Shown one piece after another: positions 12,901 to 22,395 of a stretch of DNA of 64,000 bases. Location: NCBI RefSeq assembly GCF_020740795.1, contig NC_067287.1, forward strand, positions 16,631,501-16,695,500, given 5' to 3'. The stretch comes from Apus apus. Its lineage: Eukaryota; Chordata; Aves; Apodiformes; Apodidae. Below the pieces are notes generated by a model that was given only the letters and a program-made list of their open reading frames with translations, searched no databases and had not been told where the DNA came from. Numbering within the stretch: position 1 is the first letter of the stretch; each line of letters starts with the position of its first letter. Made by a program: the position numbers and the translations under genes.

Positions 12901-13234
12901 GGGACAGATGGAAGGACATGGAGATGGTGGGCAGATGAAGGGCGGGAGGATGGGTGTGAGAGCATGGAAGGCTGCGAAGGCAGTTGAAAAGAGGGAGAAA
13001 GGGATGGTTGGGGGGCTGGAGGCAGGGAGGACAAACGGAGGGAAACGGGACGGCAGGGTGGGTGCTGGAGGGAGCCGGGGCAGAGAAGGTGCCGGGGGCA
13101 GCAGCGGGGCAGGGCGGCGGGGCCGGGTGCTGTGCGGTGCACGGCGCTGCGGCAGGGCAGCGGCCGGGGGGTCCGCCCATACCTGGCAGGTACATGTTGA
13201 GCAGCAGTGGCACCGCTCCGGCGCCGTGTCTCAT
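9478..13234 (-). CDS. FEV: FEV (Pet-1), ETS transcription factor of serotonin neurons, 3 coding exons
   Basis: Join on the - strand: 13234-13183, 12167-12093, 9989-9478, giving 212 residues. The start [17 protein letters not shown] aligns with remembered human FEV (MRQSGASQPLLINMYLP). Exon 2 encodes [17 protein letters not shown] to VQK. Exon 3 holds the whole ETS domain, about residues 46-126. It has the winged-helix signatures [11 protein letters not shown] and [16 protein letters not shown], and a recognition helix [12 protein letters not shown] whose two arginines (about R103 and R106) contact GGA cores. The C-terminus ends NNMNNHYH and keeps the proline/alanine-type repressor region. All junctions are GT-AG and in phase. 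Human FEV has 238 residues; the alanine runs after the ETS domain are absent here. In vertebrates FEV drives TPH2, SERT and AADC expression in raphe neurons, and it also acts in pancreatic endocrine cells. Confidence 0.96.
9990..12092 (-). other. FEV intron 2
   Basis: 2.1 kb intron with GT-AG ends and phase 1. Long chance ORFs cross it on both strands. No repeat or conserved coding segment was recognised. Confidence 0.85.
12093..12167 (-). CDS. FEV: FEV coding exon 2
   Basis: 75 bases between the acceptor CTCCCCAG and the donor GTAAGAG. It keeps phase 1 on both sides and encodes the family-specific linker before the ETS domain. Confidence 0.92.
12440..13045 (+). repeat. Purine-rich GGAT/GGAA degenerate repeat in FEV intron 1
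   Basis: About 600 bases dominated by diverged GGAT, GGAA and GGTGG tetranucleotide units. The purines are on the + strand, so the FEV pre-mRNA is pyrimidine-rich here. The many GGAA cores are also ETS-type half sites, including FEV's own. Confidence 0.7.
13183..13234 (-). CDS. FEV: FEV coding exon 1
   Basis: ATG at 13234-13232, 17 codons plus one base. The donor is CCAG|GTATGG. Conservation of LLLNMYLP supports this start over in-frame upstream ATGs. Confidence 0.9.
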
Positions 13235-13266
13235 GGCAGCTGTGGGGGCGGCCCGCGGGCTGCATG

Positions 13267-13274
13267 TTTTAATA
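13267..13274 (-). promoter_or_regulatory. TATA-like box near the FEV start
   Basis: TATTAAAA on the - strand lies 33-40 bases upstream of the FEV ATG. It could direct initiation with a very short leader. It may instead lie inside the 5'UTR if transcription starts further upstream. Confidence 0.3.
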
Positions 13275-13284
13275 TTCCTGCCCC

Positions 13285-13303
13285 TATTATTATTATTATT
13301 ATT
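13285..13303. repeat. (ATT)n microsatellite
   Basis: Six uninterrupted TAT/ATT units directly upstream of FEV exon 1, next to the candidate regulatory cluster. Confidence 0.85.
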
Positions 13304-13304
13304 C

Positions 13305-13325
13305 CACTTTATCAGGGAGCAGCTG
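13305..13325 (-). promoter_or_regulatory. Candidate FEV proximal cluster: NKX2-2-like, GATA and E-box
   Basis: Within 21 bases, 70-90 bases upstream of the ATG, the + strand reads CACTTTA (NKX2-2-like), TTATCA (GATA site in reverse) and CAGCTG (E-box, the ASCL1 preference). NKX2-2, GATA2/3 and ASCL1 are established upstream regulators of Pet-1/FEV, and direct GATA binding just upstream of FEV has been reported. Assigning these exact bases is inference. Confidence 0.45.
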
Positions 13326-14672
13326 ATGGCGAATAAATGGCAGCGGGACGGGCAGGGGACGGGCAGGGGCCGGGGGAGGCGAGGCGGGGGGGGAGTTTCC
13401 AGGCAACTCGCAGGGGCTCGGGGCCCCGGCTCCAGCAATTTCCTCCGCTGTAATTAAAGCGGGCGCTGTTCATCCCCCCCCTACCCCGCGCCCCCCCCCT
13501 CTCAACCCCCCCCCCCCCCCGCTATCGGGCCCGCATCAGACTTTAATCACAGCCGCGGGTTTCTATGGAGAGCGGCTCGGGCCGCTTCCTGCCTCTTCCG
13601 CCTCCTTAACTCTTCGCAAACACGGCGCTGCCATCCCAGCTGGGAGCGGGGCTCGGCCATTGCCTGGAGTCCACCGGACCTGGCCTCCCACCACCACCAC
13701 CAGTGTCCTGCACGGGCAGCCAGAAGGCGTGGTGGTCCCCATGATGCCAGCATTGCCTGGGACCTCTGCATCTCACCACACAGCACCGTTCCTCTGAGCC
13801 ACCCACGCTGCTGGCCTCAGGGCTCTCTGCCTGCCCCTTCCCCAGCCCTGGGGTGGGTCACTTGGGTCTTCAGCATGTCCCTCCAGCTCTGAGACATCAG
13901 TGATGGGATCTCTTTGCAGTGCCCAGAACTCCAGCGTGGATGAGTGCCACGCCAGTGGTTGGTGGCACCAGGATGTACCACAGCTCTGCCAACTCCCTTC
14001 TTTCTTGGTGCTTTGCTGGACAGTCTCTGCGTCATGGATGGTTAAGCCTGTGACCACCCATGGGTCTCTGGTCCTGTCTCAACCTCCTGCCCATGTTCAT
14101 TAGGACCTGTAGAAGGTGGGTGACCCCCAACACCCACTCAAACTTGCATGGACCCATCTCCACCAGCTTGTCCTGAGCAACCCTTGGGTGTTGTGAAGTC
14201 AGGAGGGTGATTTGGGGAGAAAGTCACAACTGAGAAATGGGCTGAGGTGATCTTGGCTCCCAAAAGACACATCTGGACAGGTTTTTCCCCACCACTCATG
14301 GCTTCAGCTGCTACATGCAGCTGTGGGGTGCTGTCAGACCCTCAGCCAGCACCCTGCAGCTTGAGGCAGCCAGAGGGTGTGCCAGCAGCAGGGATCAGCT
14401 CTGCTCCAAGAGTCCAATGCCATATAGCCAAGCCACCCATTAGACCATGACATTTCCTGCAGTGTTTCAATGATATCTATGTCTAGTAAGAGGATGAGCT
14501 CTCACGCTGGACTTTTAGCTGAATTTCTTGAAAGTGATATTGTGAGACGTGAATCCAATGGAAATCAGGATACAGTCATCATGCCAGACCCATGGATATT
14601 ACTTATATTGGCACTGAAATGTGACCTGCATAAGAAGAAGCCACAGGCCATGAGGAGCAATGCTCAGCCGTT

Positions 14673-14701
14673 GTGCCACAGGGTGCCACAGGGTGCCACA
14701 G
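14673..14701. repeat. GTGCCACAGG tandem repeat, 2.9 copies
   Basis: Three exact, adjacent 10-base copies, the last one base short. Confidence 0.85.
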
Positions 14702-15329
14702 CCCGCTGGGGCTGATGGCTTCTCCTGGGTGGGGGTGTGCAAAGTGTTCAGGAAACAGGGGGTCCTATGGGTGCCGAGCTAGGCTCTGGGTGCTCCACCC
14801 CTGCCATCCATCTCTGTTGGAAACAGAGAGGGGATGCTGGTGGGTGGAAACACAAGCAGATCCCATGTTACACCTCCACCAATTCCCCACTTATCCTGTT
14901 TGGATGTAACACCCCTTCCAAAGTTTCTTTTCCCCAACTTGTCCCCTGAGTTTCCCTGAATCCTGCAGTGGAGTGTCCCAGTTCTGTACAGCCCAACAGC
15001 CCTGGCTGCTTCCCCCATCCCTCTCCTCCCTAGCCCCCCAAGTACAGCTCTCCCAGCAGCAGTTCCACAGCCTCCCAGACTTGCTTTCGCTGCCTGAGTC
15101 ACTGGAAAAAAAACGCAGGCAACGGAAAACAAGCCCCAGAGACAGTGGGGAGAGGTGAGGAGGGGTCCAGATCCACCAAGCCCCTCTCCTCCAGCAGCCT
15201 CAGTGACCAGGATCCATCTCCAGGTAACCTGCATGTCAGGGGACACAGCAGGGGTCTGGGCTGAGGGACACCACATCAGCCTAGTGTGGGTGGAGCAGTC
15301 TGGGATCAGCCTGAGAAGCAGGGTTAGGA

Positions 15330-15700
15330 CTGTGGGAGATGAGGGGGCTGTGGGGTCACGGGGCTTGGGAACTCCTGGATCCCTGAGAAAGCCAGTGGGT
15401 GGAGGGACTTACAGGGGGGTATGATGGGACTCGGGGCTTTGGGTGACCTGGGGTCTGAGGTGTACAGAGGGGCAGAGACTGTGGGGTCCCAAGGGCTAGG
15501 AAGTCCTGTTCCTGTGGGGAGCTTTGGGGACCTTAGCAATGTGACCCCAGCTTCATGGGGGAGCTGGGACACAGAAGAGTTGGGGCAGACCCACAGGATG
15601 GGGGGGGGTGGGGGACAGGGTACATGAGGCAATGGGGGTCCGGGTCAAGGGGAGAACAAGGGGATGGGGCTTCAGGTCTGTGGGGATGTTGGAGGTGAGA
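15330..15700. repeat. Degenerate G-rich minisatellite-like region
   Basis: Phrases such as GACTGTGGG, TGTGGGGTC and GGCTTGGGAACTCCTG / GGCTAGGAAGTCCTG recur at loose spacing, including a pair of related blocks about 145 bases apart. It looks like an old, diverged tandem repeat. Confidence 0.35.
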
Positions 15701-16210
15701 GTTCAGGTCTGTGGGGTGCCAGGGGACAGAGCCCAGGCACATGGAGCACCCAGCTGGCAGCAGCAGAAGGTCCCCCTGGCTGCAAGCAGGCAGTTTGCCC
15801 CCCACCCCTCAACCCAGCTCTCTCCCCCCACCCACTATGGAGCAATAAGGACCCCACATTTTGCTGTGACCCCCCACGGCTCCCCACCTCCATCGCAGCC
15901 CTGTGGGCAGGTGCCCAGGACAACTTCACCTGTGTGCTGGTGGCACGGAGCGGAGCTGAGCTGACGTGGCCTTGGACTGGCTGCATCCTGGCCGGGTGTG
16001 CAGGAATGTGTTTGTGCAGGGGGAGAGGCCGTCTGCCGTGGGGCCGTGACAGGGTGGGGCCAGCAGGGACAGGGAAGGGCTGGGGGGCACCTCACAGCGG
16101 GTAGGGGATACACAAAGTGCTGGGGCTTTGCTATGGTGCACACTGGGGTGCCAGGGGAGAGGGAGCAGGTCACACTTGTGTGCACTCTTGTGTGCAAGTT
16201 CATCTGTGCA

Positions 16211-16248
16211 GTGCACACACACACATACATGCATGCACACATGCATGC
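16211..16248. repeat. (CA)n / CATGCA microsatellite
   Basis: A CACACACACACA run passes into alternating ACATGCATGCACACATGCAT, an alternating purine-pyrimidine stretch with Z-DNA potential. Confidence 0.8.
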
Positions 16249-17296
16249 TAGGGCTGTGGTCTCTGTACAGCCCTGTGTGCAGGGGGTGTATACACCACCC
16301 CCAGCCCAGTCCTTCCCAGTCTCCCAGCACCCTTCTGGAACACCCACAGCCCCAAGTCCAGGTGTACTTGTAGCAGGGTGGGCAAATGGAGACCCATGTG
16401 TCCGAGCCACTTAGCTTTGTTCCACCATCCTGCAGCTTTAGAGGGGATGTCCAAGGTGTAGGGAGCACCTCTGGACCAGAGGCCTGCTCCCCAGAAGGCT
16501 TTGGGGTGATGGAGCAGGCTGGAAGAGGAGGAGGCTGGGAAAGGGTGCTAGAGGAGGAGGCTGGGTGGGAAGGCTCGTGCCAGGGCGGAGCCGGAGCCGG
16601 ATGCTGGAACGGATGTACTGGCGTGGCCAGGCTGGGGGTGGGGGGACCCAGACCCTTAGGGTGCTGGGAGTAGTGAACTGAGCCCCTGCCAGCTGTGGGA
16701 CACTGTCCTGAGGACCTTCTGTCACTGTCCCCCGCACCACCACACAACCCAGGTTTATAAACCTGTGCCTCCAACCCTGTCCCAGCTGTGTCCATTCAAT
16801 TTGTGGCAGTTGCCCCCACCCCGATAGCACCAATGATCCTCCTCCCCAGGCTTGCAGCAGTCAGGGATCCCCCTCTCTCTTCCAAACTGGGGTGCAGAGA
16901 AAGCGGACCATGTGTTCACAAGTTCTGTAGCAATTACTTTCCTTGGCACTGAGGCTGGGAGAAGGACCCAGGACATAACACCCCTGGATGTCCTTTCCTG
17001 GCTCCAGCTCCTTCTTAGTCCAGTAAGCCTAGTAAGTTCCTGTTTCCCCAGGCAGAACATCATGGGGGGTAGGAACCATTCTGTGGGATTCCCTCTACTC
17101 ACTGTGCGTGAAACCAGAGACCTCAGCCCGGGGAGGAGATGGCCATGGGTCCAAAACCACCTGGAGAAGGCGAAACCCCTTCCAGGTGCTGAGAGCTGGG
17201 GTGCAGCAGGGCTCTGGGCTGGCAACCTGCCTCCCACCCCACAGGGGTTCCCTGGGTCTGGCAGCCCCCCCAAGGAGCAGAGCAGAGGCAGGAGAA

Positions 17297-17299
<3 letters not shown>

Positions 17300-17327
<28 letters not shown>
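17300..17327 (-). repeat. Genomic A28 run at the CRYBA2 cleavage site
   Basis: 28 consecutive T on the + strand, i.e. A28 in the CRYBA2 sense. It starts 10 bases after the gene's AATAAA, where cleavage and tailing would occur. Confidence 0.95.
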
Positions 17328-17337
17328 GACAAATGCC

Positions 17338-17343
17338 TTTATT
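17338..17343 (-). terminator. Poly(A) signal AATAAA, CRYBA2
   Basis: Canonical hexamer 67 bases after the CRYBA2 stop, giving a very short 3'UTR typical of crystallin genes. Confidence 0.85.
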
Positions 17344-17409
17344 TGCTACCGGATAGAGGTCTATTGCACAGCAGCCCAGAGGCTGCGGAGCACGCGGCCC
17401 TGCCCCTGC

Positions 17410-17557
17410 TCAGTGCTGGACGCGGCGGATGGATTGGATCTGGTTGGTGTGGGCCTGGCTGCTGTATTCATTGTACTTCTTGAACTCGCCGTTCTGTCTG
17501 TCCCGCTCCAGCACGTACTGGTAGCCCCTGTACCCAGGGTACTGGTATGCCACCCAC
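17410..17557 (-). CDS. CRYBA2: CRYBA2 coding exon 4 (Greek key 4 and stop)
   Basis: Acceptor TCTGCCTTCAG; encodes [14 protein letters not shown] to SIRRVQH and the stop. Confidence 0.95.
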
Positions 17558-19741
17558 CTGAAGGCAGACCTCTGGTTCAGAGGACCAGGCCAATTCCCGC
17601 CCCCCTGTCCCATCCCATCCCACCCCACCCCACCCCACCCCACCCCATCCCATCCCATCCCATCCCATCCCATCCCATCCCATCCCATCCCCTCTGCTTG
17701 CCATGGAATAGGAAGGACAGAAAACACCCCACGCCTTAGATTTTTAGCATTTTGCAGTCCCCCTCCCCCATTTCTGGAGCTATGCAGGAGGGAGGTGCTT
17801 GTCAATCTCCTGCTCTCAGCCCCCACTGCCCCCCTCCCTGTCAGTGGGACTCACGCTCCGGCGTTCACTTTGATGGATGCCACCTCCTTGTTGCCCCAGC
17901 CCATGGCCTGCAGCGAGGGGTAGTCGTCGCTCAGCTCAAACTTGTGCCCCTGGAAGTTCTCCGCCTCGTAGAGGATGACTTTGCTGTCATTGTGGTTCTG
18001 CAGAGGGAGAGAGCTGGGGGTCAGTGGGGATATGGTGGCTTGCACAGGGATGGGGGATGTGGCATCAGAGGGACACACACCAAGGAACAGCACCAGCTTT
18101 GGTGCAAGGCATGGGGATGACCTTCAGACTGGCATCCCCTCACTGGGCCACCCTAGGGCTGCCAAGAGCATGCTGCTCTCATGTCCCTGTGGTCCTAACG
18201 CACAGTTGTAGGTGAGGGTGACGGTGATGGTGGCCACATCCTCTGCACCCACATGGGCCTCTTGCCTTCAGCATCCTCATAGTCCCCAAGGCTGCAGGAG
18301 GGCTGCTGAGAGTGGTCCCTCTGACTGTGGGGCTTTGCTGGGTGTTGGGCACCGAGGGGTTAATTTCTGGGACACTGAGCAATGCGGCACTGTCCCCCAT
18401 GCCCAGCCCCCCCACGCATCTATCTGCACCGAGGAGCAGTCCTGCCAGTAAGGAGTGATCTTATCTCATCCCCTTTATTAAAGCCCAAGCATATCTGCCT
18501 GGTGATTATTAAAAGTTGGGGGGGGCACCCCCAGCTCGGAGGCACAGACGTGCTGCTATTGCGAGCACCAGTGTCTCTGCAGATGGAATGATAGAGGCTG
18601 CATCTGCTTGGGCACGGCTCGGGTACCCCAGGCGGGAGGGGGACAGACCCCACACCCCAAGTACCTTTTGTTCCTGCCAGCTCCTCTCTGCTCACTCACC
18701 CCATCCCTAGGTGTCTGGGGTGTGGGGACAGGGCCTGGGGACCCCAGCCTGGGAGATGGCTCTCCAATGCACAAAGCAGAAGGAGCTGAGATGGTGCCTC
18801 AGGCTAAATTTTAGCCCTGAAGAGCATCCCAGGGTCCTTGAAGGGAGGAAGGAGCCAGTGGGTGCAGCCCGCCCCCCATCCCGCAGCACCTCTATGCATA
18901 CCTTGCCCCTCCATCCCATATCCCACATAACTCATCCTCCTGTCTGTCCCTCATCTCCCTCCATGCTGGACTGCCGGGGGGCTGAGCACAGCCCGGTGGT
19001 GTCCCCGTAACTCACCGCACACTTGATGGGCCGGAAGGAGAGCAGGTGCTCAGTCCGGTAGCCGCTGTTCCCGCTCCAGGCCTCCCACCGGGGATAGTCA
19101 CCCTTCTCCAGGATAAACTGCTGCCCCTGGTACTCGGGGTACTCGAAGCCCACCCAGCTGAAGGGAAGAGGAGGAAAGCTCTTAGAGATGGGTGTTGCAG
19201 CCCCCAGGCTTAGCTCAGGGCTGGCTTCTCCCTCCTGCACAGAGGATGGAGACATTCTGGCAGGGTGTGGGTCTGTCACAGAGGTCGGGGTCCTTGCTAG
19301 CAGCAAATGTCCCTTTTGAGAGTGGGACCCCTCTCCCTTGGGCCACACTGTTGCTTCCAAACCATGCCTCGGCTCAGCATGGTCTCCCTGCTTTGCAGAT
19401 GGGGAAACAGAGGTGCCACGCGAGGAGTACAGGGAGGGAGGTCACACGATGAGGCTGTGTCAGAGCTGAAGAAGGCCTTGGGTATTCTGGCTTTCTGGGA
19501 GCTTCTGACAGTCCCCTGGAAGCAGTGGGTTTGCTGGAAAGGGGTAATCCAAGGGGCAATGGGGCTGGGGGAGCACTTACGGGCCAGACTCCACCTTGAT
19601 GGAGCGGATCTTGCGGAAGCCACGCTCCATGATGCTGGGACACTCCATGAGGAACTCGCAGCGCTTGCCCTGGAAGCTTTCCTCCTCCCACACTGTGATC
19701 TTGTACTGCCCCAGGGTGTCCATGGCTTCGCTGCTGGTCAT
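17410..19741 (-). CDS. CRYBA2: CRYBA2, beta-A2 crystallin, 4 coding exons
   Basis: Join on the - strand: 19741-19581, 19157-19016, 17997-17855, 17557-17410, giving 197 residues, the same length as remembered human beta-A2. A lens structural protein that oligomerises with other beta crystallins. Four Greek-key motifs match the exons: motif 1 (about 12-52, [18 protein letters not shown]), motif 2 (55-101, [19 protein letters not shown]), motif 3 (102-148, [17 protein letters not shown]) and motif 4 (150-197, [19 protein letters not shown]). The C-terminus is IQSIRRVQH. The conserved [14 protein letters not shown] segment and the acidic-type length assign it to beta-A2. All junctions are GT-AG and in phase, and there is no internal stop. 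A short non-coding first exon lies upstream. Lens expression is inferred from the family. Confidence 0.96.
17608..17692 (-). repeat. GGGAT/GGGTG pentanucleotide repeat in the CRYBA2 last intron
   Basis: About 17 pentamers, CATCC or CACCC on the + strand. They fill nearly a third of the 297-base intron between coding exons 3 and 4. The transcribed RNA is G-rich (GGGAU units). Confidence 0.9.
17855..17997 (-). CDS. CRYBA2: CRYBA2 coding exon 3 (Greek key 3)
   Basis: Acceptor CCCTCTGCAG, donor GTGAGT; encodes [17 protein letters not shown] to SIKVNAG. Confidence 0.95.
17998..19015 (-). other. CRYBA2 intron between coding exons 2 and 3
   Basis: 1.0 kb intron with GT-AG ends. Nothing beyond chance ORFs was seen. 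Confidence 0.85.
19016..19157 (-). CDS. CRYBA2: CRYBA2 coding exon 2 (Greek key 2)
   Basis: Acceptor CTTCCCTTCAG, donor GTGAGT; encodes [14 protein letters not shown] to SFRPIKCA. Confidence 0.95.
19581..19741 (-). CDS. CRYBA2: CRYBA2 coding exon 1 (Greek key 1)
   Basis: Begins [14 protein letters not shown] and ends VESGP across the junction; donor GTAAGTG. A second in-frame ATG six codons later (MDTLGQYK) is an alternative start. The upstream bases, acceptor-like GCCAGCAG, suggest that a leader exon is spliced on at about 19754. Confidence 0.92.
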
Positions 19742-20356
19742 GCAAGTCACTCCGCTGCTGGCAGAGTCCCACTCATCACCCCAAGCAGGTGCCCACCATC
19801 AGCCCCCAGCCACCCCTCTGCCTGCCACCAAGCCTGTGGTGCTGGTGGTGCTGTCCTCACACATCCCGTGCCATTGGCCCCTTGCACTCCCAGGCTGACA
19901 CAGGGAAGGCTTCCCATTCTCCTTCCCTTGGTGCTGGAGGAGCTCTGTCCAGTGACCCCAAGTTGCAGAGGGCACTTGAGATGCCCCATCTCTCCATGTG
20001 AGGTACCTGAGGCTGCCCCAGTTTCTCTGCTCCCAGTCTCCCCATGATGACTCCCAGGGCCACACAGGTTCGGTGGCACTCTACCCGGTGCAGTGGGGTG
20101 GCAGTGACACCGACTCAGACACAGGTGCAGCATGCAGCCCTGGGGCAGAGCAGTTTGGCTCTTGCAAAGATGGGTGCCAGCGTCCCTCCTGCCCGAACAG
20201 GGTACCCCTGCTGTGCCACGCAGCACCCCATGACTTGCCCTTCCCCAGAATGTGCGGTGGGTGGGTGGGGGGCTCGGTGTGGGGGGCAAGGGGTGAAGGG
20301 AGCATGGCAGCGCCTGTGCTGTGGGGGCGCTTGGGGGTTCACGGCCTGGTACTTAC

Positions 20357-20392
20357 TTGGTCGGCAGGGCACAGAGGCGAAGGTGGCGGTGC
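20357..20392 (-). other. CRYBA2: CRYBA2 non-coding leader exon (predicted)
   Basis: A strong donor (GTAAGTAC, 20356-20349) lies about 60 bases downstream of a TATA box. It could splice to the acceptor-like CCAGCAG just before 19754, leaving a 13-base leader ahead of the ATG. Beta-crystallin genes commonly have a short leader exon. The exact transcription start is estimated from TATA spacing. Confidence 0.6.
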
Positions 20393-20416
20393 CGGCGCCG
20401 GCTTTTCCCCTTGCCC

Positions 20417-20422
20417 TTTATA
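20417..20422 (-). promoter_or_regulatory. TATA box, CRYBA2 promoter
   Basis: CCTATAAAGGG on the - strand, about 25-30 bases before the predicted leader exon. It is the best TATA box upstream of the gene. Confidence 0.7.
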
Positions 20423-20467
20423 GGCGGGTGCTGAAGTGCCGATGGTGCAGGCGGGCAGGGCGCTGTG

Positions 20468-20628
20468 TCAGCAGGCAGGGGATGGGGGGGGAGGACGGGG
20501 TGGGCACCCACCCCAGACTCCGGCTGTCCATTCCAGTTAGGCAGTGTGGCGAGAGTGGCCCCCCCGCGCCCCACGGGGCTGACAATGAAAGTGCTGGGCT
20601 GTGTTTGCGCAGGGGCTCAGGGCACAAT
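20468..20628 (-). promoter_or_regulatory. Candidate lens promoter motifs: MARE half-site and SOX cores
   Basis: TCAGCA at 20468-20473, within a MARE-like TGTGTCAGCA, lies about 50 bases upstream of the TATA box. ACAATG SOX cores lie at 20582-20587 and 20624-20629. Large MAF proteins and SOX factors with PAX6 are the known drivers of crystallin promoters. Functional assignment here is inference from short motifs. Confidence 0.35.
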
Positions 20629-22189
20629 GGGCAAAGGGCCTGACTCGCTGCTTTCCTTTCTGCCCCTGGACAATGTCCCCGCTTGGCCCGAGGATTAGGA
20701 AACCAGCCTTTCCCAGGGCACCCGCAGCCTTTGCCAGGGTTGAGGCTGGTAGAAAGGATGTGCCAGGGTGAAGTGGGGATTTGCCAGCTGGGAGCTGAGG
20801 GGCATACATGTCCTCCCTCTGGGACCCAGAGCTGGCCTGGGGCTGCATCTGCCCCTCACCCTGGGGCTCCACCACCTCGGGTCCCTCCTCCAGTCAGACT
20901 CTGCCTCGCATGTCCTGAGCTGGCGAGGCAGGAATTCAGTCTGCACAGGCAGGGCTCCGTGTGGGGTGGGAGAAGGTTAGAGTGAGTGAGAGGGATGGAG
21001 GAGGTGTTGGCACAGCTGCAGCTTCATCCATTCATGCTCTGGGAGATGTGCAACACCCTGCAGGGGTTCCTGTGTTGGGTTTGGACCGGGCACTGGTGGA
21101 CCTAGTTATGTTACATGTTCCTTGTTTGCAATGCTATGGACATGTCCCCTGACCTGACAAAAAGCTTCCTGTGCTCCCCACACACATCTTGTCCAGACAG
21201 GGGGACACCATGCACAGCGGGAAGGGACCAGCTTTGGGGAAGAGTTGTGTCCTTTACCTGGGCAGTGGGACCAGCCCTGCCTGGGACTGCACCATGCCAT
21301 GAAGATGTCCCAAGTGTTTCCTACCAGGACCCGGGATAGATGAGGCCAAACAAACCGGAAAAGGAGAGTGCCCTGCTGGGCGATGAAACCCCAGGTCTCT
21401 TGGCAGCACTGTTTTTTGCAGCATCCCAGCATAGCCTGTGGTGAGACTGGGCAGTCCTCACCTTCAGCTGGGCAGGAGCCATGCTAGCCTCCAGGCAAGG
21501 GCTGGCCCAGAGCCCCCCGAACCTTCTCAGGAAAACCCCAACCTTCCTGGGGGTCTGGAGCATGGGCTCAGCATCCCAAGAGAGCCTGGCAATGCCAGTG
21601 ATGGAGAGTGCAGCATGGGCAGCTAGGAGTCGTGTTAGGACGCCTGACATCTCTGCTCCGTTCTCAGCGAGATTTAGGGACTGAGGTGTAACAGCACGGA
21701 TGTGCTGGGGGGAGGACTCGTGGGTCCTCTTCGTGTCCCCCCCACTGCTGCATTTCCCTCCCTGCTGCCAGGCTCTGTGCGGGGCTTGCGCCGATGCCTG
21801 CAGGTCCCAGCAGAGGGTGCAGCCTGGCAGCGGTTGGAGCTGGCTCCAGCTAAGGGACATCGGTGGCCTTTGGCTGGGGACAAGGCGCTGGGGAGGCGAC
21901 CCTCACCTTGCCACGCCCTGGGCGCTCCTAGCAGGCGGGGGGAGATACCCTGGGAGCTGCCTGGGGGAGCTGAGGATGGAGGGAAGGGCAGGAATGCTCC
22001 CCTGGGAGAGAAGGGGATGCATGGGGGTCAGCAGACCCCCGGGATGTAGCCTGGAGACATGCATCAAAGTGCTGGGGGACAAGTTTGAGCAGCCCTTGGG
22101 GAAGGTGGGGCAAGATGCAGAGCTAGTGCACTGCGTGGTCCCCCAACATCACTGCTGCCCCTTACCTGGGCTGTGCGAGCAGAGGTGTG

Positions 22190-22395
22190 GGGCGCTGGAT
22201 AGTTTAGGGTGTTTTGGGATATGAGTGCAGTCTGGGGCTATAGGGTACAGGGCACTGTGGGGTGTATTAGAGTCCTGGGGCATGAGGCACCACAGGATAT
22301 GTAGGATGCTGCAGGCTGGAATGGGATGTGTGTATGGGGTGCGTAGGGCACTGTGTAGAGTGCTACAGGATCTGTAGGGCACTGGTGTTGTGCCA
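22190..22395. repeat. Degenerate TAGGGCACTGTG-type minisatellite
   Basis: Loose repetition of GGGCACTGTG, GGATATG and TGTAGGGCACTG phrases at 20-40 base spacing, consistent with an old tandem array. Confidence 0.4.

Larger units (their letters stand above)
13560..17299. other. FEV-CRYBA2 intergenic region, no gene seen
   Basis: No recognisable coding sequence. It holds a 10-bp tandem triplet (14673-14701), GGGG-rich degenerate repeats (15330-15700) and a CA/CATG microsatellite (16211-16248). It contains upstream DNA of FEV on the left and downstream DNA of CRYBA2 on the right. Confidence 0.55.

Noticed and set aside
12089-13438. 449-codon - strand frame over FEV exons 1-2
   Set aside because: It reads through FEV intron 1, whose pyrimidine-rich repeat gives a Ser/Pro/His/Leu-rich translation. 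The real product is the spliced FEV.
16852-17739. 295-codon + strand frame
   Set aside because: It translates the T28 run (poly-Phe) and the CCCAT repeat antisense to CRYBA2, so it is a shadow of that gene.
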